Positions 1-5,523 of a stretch of 5,603 nt of DNA are shown here, one piece after another. The stretch is from Paracoccaceae bacterium (GTDB lineage: Bacteria > Pseudomonadota > Alphaproteobacteria > Rhodobacterales > Rhodobacteraceae). The stretch lies in contig NVQY01000236.1 of NCBI GenBank assembly GCA_002400675.1, forward strand, positions 1 through 5,603, given 5' to 3'. Below the pieces are notes generated by a model. The model saw only the letters and a list, made by a program, of their open reading frames with translations, was not told the origin of the DNA and made no database searches. The stretch's first letter is position 1. Each line of letters opens with the position of its first letter. A program made the position numbers and the translations under genes.

Positions 1-2
1 AT

Positions 3-728
3 CCCCCAAAGGAAGAGGTGATCGAGGCCGGCAGTTTGGATATGGCCGGGATGATTGCCTACGGAGAACGGCTGTTTTCCGGCAAGGGCACCTGCACCTT
101 GTGCCACAATGATCTGGGCCGCGCGCCGGACCTGCTGAACCTTGATCTGGCCGCGACCTTTAAGGCGCGTCTGGGTGATCCTGCCTATGATGGCGGGCCA
201 GAGGTTGGCGATTACCTGCACCAGTCGTTTGTTGACCCTTCGGCCTATGTGGTGGCGGGGTTTGGCAAGAAAGGCAGCAACGACACCGTGTCGCCGATGC
301 CCGTGGTCAGCGCGCCGCCGATCGAAATGAACGATGTGCAGCTGAACGCGCTCAGCGCCTTTTTACAGGATCGCGCCGGGTTGGAGCCGAACGTGCCACT
401 TCCCAGTGCCGCAGACGCCCCCGCAGAGGACCCGGTCGTCGCAGAGGACGCGGGTGAGCCGCTGGCCACAACCGGCACCGACGCGGTGGAAAAGTTCTAT
501 TGCTCAAGCTGTCACGACCTGAACGGGTCAGAGGCTGACGTTGGCCCGAACCTGAACGATCTGGCCACTCGGATGACCCGTGGCGAAGTGATGGTGGCGA
601 TACTCGACCCCAATGCGGTGATCGCTGACGGCTATGAGGCGGATTACATGCCGGGCGATTTCGGCGACCAGATGCAGGCCAGCGAGTTGCTGTTGATCGT
701 GGATTACCTGATGGATCTGGGGACCTGA
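3..728 (+). CDS. dihaem cytochrome c, 3' part (5' end outside window)
   Basis: Probably a periplasmic electron carrier with two c-type haems. The reading frame is open to the left edge. A GTG at position 18 could be a start, but it is followed directly by hydrophilic sequence with no signal peptide, and a secreted cytochrome needs one, so I treat the gene as 5'-truncated. Counting from that GTG, haem motifs are CTLCH (residues 26-30) and CSSCH (162-166). Likely Met sixth ligands are M94 in SPMP for the first haem and M211 or M219 for the second. An Ala/Glu/Pro/Asp-rich linker, about residues 122-152, separates the two domains. The stop lies 7 bases before the next start, so the two genes are almost certainly one operon and their products probably exchange electrons. 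I cannot name the exact family. More haems may lie upstream of the window. Confidence 0.85.
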   Translation, partial: PPKEEVIEAGSLDMAGMIAYGERLFSGKGTCTLCHNDLGRAPDLLNLDLAATFKARLGDPAYDGGPEVGDYLHQSFVDPSAYVVAGFGKKGSNDTVSPMPVVSAPPIEMNDVQLNALSAFLQDRAGLEPNVPLPSAADAPAEDPVVAEDAGEPLATTGTDAVEKFYCSSCHDLNGSEADVGPNLNDLATRMTRGEVMVAILDPNAVIADGYEADYMPGDFGDQMQASELLLIVDYLMDLGT

Positions 729-730
729 GG
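727..730 (+). promoter_or_regulatory. ribosome binding site of the trihaem/EB_dh gene
   Basis: GAGG lies 5 bases before the ATG at 736 and overlaps the stop codon of the upstream cytochrome gene, which suggests coupled translation. An ATG at 731 is in another frame and reaches a stop after three more codons, so it is not the start. Confidence 0.5.
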
Positions 731-735
731 ATGAG

Positions 736-3009
736 ATGGCTTTGATGATGCGTTTGTTGAAACACCCCTTGTTCCTGTCGGTTCTGGCCATCGCCGTGGT
801 TTATGTGGTGTTCGCCTATCTGATCTGGCCGCCGCTGCCGAAATCGTTGTTGATCCAGTACATGGTGATTGTTGTGGCCGGGGTGCTGCTGGTGGCCACC
901 TTTGACAACAAGACCGCTGGTGATTTTGCCCGTCCTATCACCATCTTGCTGGGCCATCCTGGGTTTGGGGTGCTGCGCGCCGTCACGCTGGTGGTGGTCA
1001 TGGGCGGGGCGGCGGCGATTACATACAGCTTTGTTAAACCGTCGGTCACAGCCCCGCTGGAACTGCGCACGGTGCACCCGGCGCCGCCGTCAACCTTGCG
1101 GGTCTACGGCAATTCCTATGACCTTCTGACGCTGCAAAACCCGGTGCGCGCCGAGTTCCCCGAAGGCAGCGACGAATACACCGAAGCGGTCAGCCAAGGC
1201 GGCGAACTGTACTTCACCAACTGCGTGTTCTGTCACGGTGACCGGCTGGACGGCAAGGGCCTGTTCGGCGAGGCTTTCAGCCCGCGCCCGGCGAATTTTC
1301 AGGATGTGGGCACCATTGCCCAGCTTCAGGAATCCTATCTGTTCTGGCGTATCACCACCGGCGGTCCCGGTCTGCCGCGCGAAGGCACGCCATGGGCGTC
1401 GGCCATGCCGGTCTGGCATGAAATGCTGCAAGAGGATGAAGTGTGGAAAATCATCACTTTCCTTTATGATTACACCGGCCATGTGCCGCGTTCCTGGAAG
1501 TTAGAGCAACCCACGCCCGAGGCTGAGGCACCGCAATCCGCCGACACGGCAACCCTGGACGAGGCGGCGGTTGATGCGATCTATCTCAAGCGTTGTTCGG
1601 CCTGCCACGGGATTGACGGCGACGGCGAAGGGGTCGCGGCCGAGTTCTTTTACCCGGTGCCGCGCGATTTCACGCTGGCGCTGTATAAGTACAAGACCAC
1701 CGACGCGGATTCGGAATTTCCCACCGATGAGGATTTTCGCCGCACCATTCGCGACGGGCTGACCGGCACCGGGATGCCCGGCTGGAAATCCATCCTTAGT
1801 GACGCGGAAATCGATGCGCTGATCTATAAGATCAAGCAGTTCGGCGAATGGGAAGAAGACGACATCGACTATACCCCCATCGACATGGGCACCAAACCAG
1901 AAGTCACGCCGGCGTTGCTGGCCCAAGGGCGCGAACAATTCGTCAAGGCTTGTGTGCAATGTCACGGCGAGGCGGGGCGCGGCAACATCACCTCGGGCAA
2001 GCGGCTAAAGGATGATCTGCAAAACCGCATCTGGCCGCGCAACCTGACCCGGCCGGAAACATGGCGCTGGACGACCACTGTGGACGAGGTTTATCAGCGT
2101 CTGTCCACCGGCATTCCGGGCACGCCGATGCCCGAACATTCGACCACCATGTCGGCGCAGGACCGCTGGGCGATTGCCAGCTATGTCATGACCCTGCGCG
2201 ATACGGCAACGCCGCTGAGTGTGGGTGAAACGGTGATCGACGCGATCCGCATTGACGGCGATTTGCCCGACTCAGCCGATGACGCCGCGTGGGATGCGGC
2301 GCCGGCCATGACATTCGCCATGTCGCCCAACATCATCAAGGAACCACGGTTGTATTTTTCGCTGAACGATATGGTGACGGTGCGGGCCTTGTATAATGAC
2401 ACCGACATCGCGTTTCGGGTCGATGTGGACGACCGGACCTATTCGGTTCCGGGGGATGAACTTGAGATAAGATACGCGCTGGAAGACGGCGAGGCGACGC
2501 GCGATGCGGTTGCGATCCAGCTGCCCACCGCGCTGAGCGGGTCCAGCGAGAAACCGGCCTTTCGTCATGGGGATGCGCGCAATGCGGTGTCCATGTGGTA
2601 TTGGGCGGCCCCCAGCGTTGAACCGGCGGGCGGCGAACTGGCGATGTTGCTGGATGCTTCTGGCCCGGATGTGGCCCCGGTGCCGCGATCCGACAGCGGC
2701 GACCTTGCCGCAAAGGGTGTCTGGGCCGATGGCCAGTGGCAGGTGGTGTTCACCCGCCCGCGCGTAACACAATCGCCCGCCGATATCGCCTTTGACGAAG
2801 GGACGTATGTGCCGATTGCCTTTGCCAACTGGGATGGTCTGGCCGGGGACAAGGGCGGGCGTCACAGCTTTACCCCGTGGTACTGGGTGCGTCTTGATCC
2901 GGTCGAGAATCCAACCCGGCTATATGGCGTCCCGGCGCTTGCGGCCTTTCTGATCGGGTTGCTGTTCCTGATGGCGGTGCGCGGGCAGCGAAAACGCCAT
3001 TCCGCCTGA
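736..3009 (+). CDS. membrane trihaem cytochrome c fused to ethylbenzene-dehydrogenase-type haem b domain
   Basis: A 757-residue multi-domain electron-transfer protein. Predicted helices are at about 11-31, 38-56, 79-99 and 732-748. Basic residues at the N-terminus, in the second loop and in the RGQRKRH tail put those parts in the cytoplasm and everything between residues 100 and 730 in the periplasm. Three cytochrome c domains follow: CVFCH (163-167, Met ligand near M224), CSACH (287-291, M347 in GMPGW) and CVQCH (406-410, M465 in TPMPE). Residues about 499-722 look like the EB_dh domain, the haem b fold of the gamma subunit of ethylbenzene and DMS dehydrogenase, with the family-like segments SMWYW (619-623), GVWADGQWQVVFTRP (661-675), FANWDG (696-701) and SFTPWYW (711-717). 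H611 and H710 are its only histidines. Family gamma subunits are usually small soluble proteins of roughly 200 residues, so this is a large fusion. It probably serves a molybdoenzyme encoded outside the window. The start at 736 is supported by GAGG at 727-730. Confidence 0.88.
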   Translation: MALMMRLLKHPLFLSVLAIAVVYVVFAYLIWPPLPKSLLIQYMVIVVAGVLLVATFDNKTAGDFARPITILLGHPGFGVLRAVTLVVVMGGAAAITYSFVKPSVTAPLELRTVHPAPPSTLRVYGNSYDLLTLQNPVRAEFPEGSDEYTEAVSQGGELYFTNCVFCHGDRLDGKGLFGEAFSPRPANFQDVGTIAQLQESYLFWRITTGGPGLPREGTPWASAMPVWHEMLQEDEVWKIITFLYDYTGHVPRSWKLEQPTPEAEAPQSADTATLDEAAVDAIYLKRCSACHGIDGDGEGVAAEFFYPVPRDFTLALYKYKTTDADSEFPTDEDFRRTIRDGLTGTGMPGWKSILSDAEIDALIYKIKQFGEWEEDDIDYTPIDMGTKPEVTPALLAQGREQFVKACVQCHGEAGRGNITSGKRLKDDLQNRIWPRNLTRPETWRWTTTVDEVYQRLSTGIPGTPMPEHSTTMSAQDRWAIASYVMTLRDTATPLSVGETVIDAIRIDGDLPDSADDAAWDAAPAMTFAMSPNIIKEPRLYFSLNDMVTVRALYNDTDIAFRVDVDDRTYSVPGDELEIRYALEDGEATRDAVAIQLPTALSGSSEKPAFRHGDARNAVSMWYWAAPSVEPAGGELAMLLDASGPDVAPVPRSDSGDLAAKGVWADGQWQVVFTRPRVTQSPADIAFDEGTYVPIAFANWDGLAGDKGGRHSFTPWYWVRLDPVENPTRLYGVPALAAFLIGLLFLMAVRGQRKRHSA

Positions 3010-3021
3010 GGTGTTCGGGGC

Positions 3022-3035
3022 CGCGACCCGTCGCG
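3022..3035. repeat. GC-rich inverted repeat after the trihaem gene
   Basis: CGCGAC-CC-GTCGCG is a perfect 6-bp inverted repeat, 13 bases after the stop at 3007-3009. As RNA it could form a 5-bp stem (CGCGA/TCGCG) with a CCCG loop, with weaker outer pairing of the GGGG and CCC flanks. No T run follows, so it is not a convincing intrinsic terminator. It could instead stabilise the upstream transcript or be a protein-binding site. Confidence 0.5.
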
Positions 3036-3044
3036 CACCCAATC

Positions 3045-3058
3045 ATATTCGCGAATAT
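3045..3058. promoter_or_regulatory. 14-bp perfect palindrome, operator-like
   Basis: ATATTCGCGAATAT is an uninterrupted perfect palindrome in an AT-rich island within GC-rich DNA, upstream of the peroxidase-like operon. The form fits a homodimeric repressor such as an ArsR/SmtB-type protein, whose operators often have ATTC/GAAT arms, but I cannot assign the regulator. Confidence 0.5.
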
Positions 3059-3067
3059 TTCTGAATC

Positions 3068-3081
3068 TTGACGACCGTCAA
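3068..3081. promoter_or_regulatory. FNR/Dnr/NnrR-type binding box
   Basis: TTGACGACCGTCAA has the TTGAY-N4-RTCAA form of the CRP/FNR superfamily (FNR/FnrL, Dnr, NnrR), and the palindrome extends to 6-bp perfect arms around AC. Its centre is 3074.5. In the class II arrangement (centre at -41.5) transcription would start near 3116. The -10 hexamer would then fall on 3104-3109, which is GAGAAT. Which family member binds cannot be told from the site. Control by low oxygen or nitrogen oxides is inferred. Confidence 0.65.
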
Positions 3082-3089
3082 TGACCACA

Positions 3090-3107
3090 TCTCACAGAGC
3101 TGTGAGA
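3090..3107. promoter_or_regulatory. inverted repeat over the candidate promoter
   Basis: TCTCACAG-AG-CTGTGAGA has perfect 8-bp arms around 2 bases. It sits between the FNR-type box and the candidate -10 element and overlaps the latter, a typical place for a repressor. The right arm is shared with the CRP-like palindrome at 3100-3117. Confidence 0.5.
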
Positions 3108-3117
3108 ATTCGCACAG
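3100..3117. promoter_or_regulatory. CRP-like palindrome
   Basis: CTGTGAGAATTCGCACAG is an 18-bp palindrome with one mismatched pair (3105/3112). It contains TGTGA-N6-GCACA, nine of ten bases of the CRP consensus TGTGA-N6-TCACA. Its centre, 3108.5, falls on the candidate -10 region, so a protein bound here would be expected to block rather than activate a start near 3116. Confidence 0.45.
3104..3109 (+). promoter_or_regulatory. candidate -10 element of the peroxidase-like operon
   Basis: GAGAAT matches TATAAT at four of six positions and is directly preceded by TGT, giving an extended -10. It lies exactly where a class II FNR-type promoter would need it, given the box at 3068-3081. The transcript would start near A3116, leaving a leader of about 50 bases. 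AACAAT at 3148-3153 is a weaker alternative. Confidence 0.4.
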
Positions 3118-3153
3118 GATTTCGATCCCGCCGCTTCCTGTGGTGGGAACAAT

Positions 3154-3166
3154 AGGGAAGAGAGGG
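3154..3166 (+). promoter_or_regulatory. purine-rich ribosome binding region
   Basis: AGGGAAGAGAGGG precedes two in-frame ATGs at 3167 and 3173. AGGGA (3154-3158) is 8 bases from the first and AGAGGG (3161-3166) is 6 bases from the second. Either start could be used, and both leave a complete signal peptide. Confidence 0.55.
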
Positions 3167-4294
3167 ATGCTGATGAGATATTCTCGGTTCCAGAACACAG
3201 TGACACGGCTGGCCTGCGCGACCGCGCTGACCAGTGCTGTCATCGCCATGCCGGCGGTCGGCTGGGGACAGGAAATTGGGCAGATTGAAGCCCCGGAAGT
3301 GAACGCCGCCAAGGCCGAACTTGGCAAGCGGTTGTTCTTTGACAAACGCCTGTCCGGGGACGCCGCGATCAGCTGTGCGTCCTGCCATCAACCTGAAAAC
3401 GGTTTTACCGACGGGCTGCCGCTGGCCAAGGCCTATCCCGGCTCGGACGGGTTCCGCAATACGCCGACCCTGATCAACACCGCGCTGCGTAAGAACTGGT
3501 TCCACGACGGGCGCATCGGCACCAACCTGAACGACGTCACCCGCGAAAGCCTGACCGAAGACTATTCCATGAACATGGACATGCGGCTGATGCAGGAACG
3601 GGTCAAGCAGGACCCGGTCTATGTTGAGATGTTCGAAGCCGCCGGATACGGCGAGCCATCCAACGGGTCGATCCGCAAGGCGATTCCGGAATATCTGAAC
3701 ACGCTGATTTCACGCAATTCGCCCTATGACACCGGCACCATGTCGGACGAAGCCATGCGCGGGCAGGAATTGTTCACCGGCAAGGCGGGCTGCATCAGCT
3801 GCCACAACGGGCCGCTTTTGACTGATGACGCGCTGCACAACACTGGCGCGCCGGAAAACCCCGATATCTGGTCAGACCCGGTTCGCCACGCCACATATGC
3901 CGCCTTTGCCAGCTTTATGGGCATCGAGAACTACATGAATGTGCGACGGGATGTGGGCGGCTACATCTGGGATCACAAGGCCGATGGATCGACCAAGGGC
4001 ACGTTCATCACGCCCACTTTGCGCGAACTGACCTACACCGCGCCCTACATGCACAACGGCATGTTCGATTCACTGTTCGAAGTGGTCGCCTTCTACAACG
4101 AAGGCGGCGGGGATGATCCCAACAAGGATCCTCTGTTGAAACCGCTTGGCCTTAGTTTTGTCGAGCAAAAAGAACTGGTTGCCTTCCTTGAGGCCCTGTC
4201 CGGTGACCCGCTGACATCGCCCGATTTCGTCTGGGACGGTGAAATTTCAACCAACTATCCCGCCATCGAAAACTGGCGCGAGCAGACAAACTAG
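3167..4294 (+). CDS. secreted MauG/dihaem peroxidase-like protein with altered active site
   Basis: A 375-residue member of the dihaem cytochrome c peroxidase/MauG superfamily, of usual length. A signal peptide with hydrophobic core at about 14-32 likely ends at GWG-QE (34/35), so it is periplasmic. Haem motifs are CASCH (70-74) and CISCH (209-213). The C-terminal signature TAPYMHNG (291-298) and FYNEGGG (309-315) is clear. Y310 lies 14 residues after the His of MHNG, the spacing of the Met haem ligand (Met275) in Pseudomonas CcpA and matching the axial Tyr of MauG, so His/Tyr ligation is likely. The usual FWDGR segment, with the inter-haem Trp, reads FHDGR here (H113), and the Gln and Glu of the peroxidase pocket are not seen where expected. 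It may therefore not be an ordinary peroxidase. It is followed 15 bases later by a paralogue. The chosen start has a ribosome site; M3 (3173) is an alternative. Confidence 0.87.
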   Translation: MLMRYSRFQNTVTRLACATALTSAVIAMPAVGWGQEIGQIEAPEVNAAKAELGKRLFFDKRLSGDAAISCASCHQPENGFTDGLPLAKAYPGSDGFRNTPTLINTALRKNWFHDGRIGTNLNDVTRESLTEDYSMNMDMRLMQERVKQDPVYVEMFEAAGYGEPSNGSIRKAIPEYLNTLISRNSPYDTGTMSDEAMRGQELFTGKAGCISCHNGPLLTDDALHNTGAPENPDIWSDPVRHATYAAFASFMGIENYMNVRRDVGGYIWDHKADGSTKGTFITPTLRELTYTAPYMHNGMFDSLFEVVAFYNEGGGDDPNKDPLLKPLGLSFVEQKELVAFLEALSGDPLTSPDFVWDGEISTNYPAIENWREQTN

Positions 4295-4296
4295 AA

Positions 4297-4302
4297 AGGG
4301 AG
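4297..4302 (+). promoter_or_regulatory. ribosome binding site of second dihaem gene
   Basis: AGGGAG, 7 bases before ATG 4310, is a strong Shine-Dalgarno sequence just after the preceding stop. It decides the start: the in-frame ATG at 4349 would give a shorter, more typical signal peptide but has no such site. Confidence 0.7.
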
Positions 4303-4309
4303 AAAATCA

Positions 4310-5500
4310 ATGAAACATCTGAACTCACTCTCTCTTCTGTTGCGGCAGATGAAGGTATCGACCCTGCTCAAGAGCGGAGCCGTGGCGGCGGTGGCGATGA
4401 TTGGTGTTGGCGCACCGGTTCCGGCATTGGCGCAAACAGACGTGCCGGCGCTGGCCCCCTTGGGTGACCCGCCGATCCCGCTGGATAACCCGCTGTCCGA
4501 GGCCAAGGTCGAACTGGGCAAGAAATTGTTCTGGGATCCGCGTCTTGGCGGCGATGCCTCGACCGCGTGTGTGACCTGTCACGAACCGGATCAGGGCTGG
4601 GCGTTTGGCGACAGCCTGTCGCGCGGCTATCCCGGCACGGTGCACTGGCGCAACAGCCAGTCGATCGTCAACTCGGCCTATCTGGGTCAGTTGTTCTGGG
4701 CCGGCTCTGCGGCGAGTCTTGAGAAACAGGCACCATCCGCAGCCAAAGGTGCGGTTGCGGGCAACGGCGAAAACGACGTGATGGAAACCCGTCTGGCGTT
4801 CATCCCCGAGTATCGCGCCGCCTTTAACGAGGTGTTCGGCACTGAATGGCCCCGCATCGGTGATGCATGGGCGGCAATCGCCGCGTTTGAACGCACGATG
4901 ATCGTCAACGACACCCCGGTCGACAAGTATCTGGCCGGTGACGAGAGCGCGCTAAGCGAGGAACAGATCGCCGGAATGGAACTGTTCAACGGCAAGGCGG
5001 GCTGTATCCAGTGCCACAACGGCGCGCAGGCCACGGACGAGAAATACTATAACCTCGGCGTGCCCCCGGCAGAGCGTTGGGAAGACGACGGGCTTGCCCA
5101 GGTCACATTCCGCTACGAGCTGTATGCAAAGGGCGTGACGCAAGAGATGTATCGCGTTCTCAAGGACGATCCAGGTCTGTATTTCCGCACCAAGGAAAAG
5201 GCTGACATGGGCAAGTTCCGCACGCCGCCCCTGCGCTATACCGCCTATACCGCGCCCTACATGCACAACGGGTCCTTCTGGGATTTTGAAGAAGTTGTGC
5301 AGTTCTACAATGCCGGTGGTGGAGAGAACGATTTCACCGATGGCACCATGGCCGCAAGCAAATCCGATCTGATCAAACCGCTGGGTCTGGACGATGACGA
5401 GGTGTCGAACCTTGTTGCCTTCCTCGAAGCCTTTAGCGGCGATGAACTAGAGATCGAAGCGCCGGTTCTTCCACCCTATGCGCCGCTGGACAGCCAGTAG
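4310..5500 (+). CDS. secreted dihaem cytochrome c peroxidase-like protein (MauG/CcpA superfamily)
   Basis: A 396-residue probable periplasmic dihaem peroxidase. The long N-terminus carries a hydrophobic stretch (about 23-40) ending in ALAQ, with cleavage near residue 41 or 42. Haem motifs are CVTCH (87-91) and CIQCH (232-236). FRTPPLRY (303-310), TAPYMHNG (313-320) and FYNAGGG (332-338) mark the C-terminal haem domain, with Y333 at the axial-ligand position. Unlike its upstream neighbour it keeps the key residues of bacterial peroxidases: W130 between the haems, Q140 ten residues on, and E154 in a segment aligning with AKGPIQNPVEM of CcpA after a four-residue insertion. The DGR after the Trp is AGS here. 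The expected reaction is reduction of hydrogen peroxide with electrons from a cytochrome, or a MauG-like oxidation of a partner; sequence alone does not separate these. It is co-transcribed with the preceding paralogue. Confidence 0.88.
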   Translation: MKHLNSLSLLLRQMKVSTLLKSGAVAAVAMIGVGAPVPALAQTDVPALAPLGDPPIPLDNPLSEAKVELGKKLFWDPRLGGDASTACVTCHEPDQGWAFGDSLSRGYPGTVHWRNSQSIVNSAYLGQLFWAGSAASLEKQAPSAAKGAVAGNGENDVMETRLAFIPEYRAAFNEVFGTEWPRIGDAWAAIAAFERTMIVNDTPVDKYLAGDESALSEEQIAGMELFNGKAGCIQCHNGAQATDEKYYNLGVPPAERWEDDGLAQVTFRYELYAKGVTQEMYRVLKDDPGLYFRTKEKADMGKFRTPPLRYTAYTAPYMHNGSFWDFEEVVQFYNAGGGENDFTDGTMAASKSDLIKPLGLDDDEVSNLVAFLEAFSGDELEIEAPVLPPYAPLDSQ

Positions 5501-5506
5501 CCGACA

Positions 5507-5514
5507 GGAAAGGA
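5507..5514 (+). promoter_or_regulatory. ribosome binding site of the last gene
   Basis: GGAAAGGA ends 9 bases before ATG 5524, in the 23-base gap after the second dihaem gene. There is no terminator in the gap, so the last gene belongs to the same transcript. Confidence 0.6.
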
Positions 5515-5523
5515 TACGATAAA

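Noticed and set aside
18..20. GTG as true start of the first cytochrome
   Set aside because: The frame is open upstream to the window edge and no signal peptide follows the GTG, although c haem attachment needs export.
352..1077. Long minus-strand open frame of 241 codons
   Set aside because: Its translation is rich in Arg, His, Gln and Pro with no domain, and it lies opposite clear cytochrome coding; it is a by-product of high GC content.
2272..2865. Minus-strand open frame opposite the EB_dh domain
   Set aside because: It has no recognisable motif or ribosome site, and the + strand frame shows conserved domain features throughout.
3011..3040. Intrinsic terminator after the trihaem gene
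   Set aside because: A hairpin can form but no T run follows, so I list only an inverted repeat; readthrough into the next genes is possible.
3068..3166. Upstream in-frame TTG start that would add 33 residues to the first dihaem protein
   Set aside because: The extension lies over the FNR-type box and promoter palindromes, has no ribosome site, and would bury the signal peptide; ATG 3167 or 3173 fits better.
4349..4351. Alternative ATG start for the second dihaem gene
   Set aside because: It would give a neater signal peptide but has no Shine-Dalgarno sequence, while 4310 has AGGGAG at good spacing.
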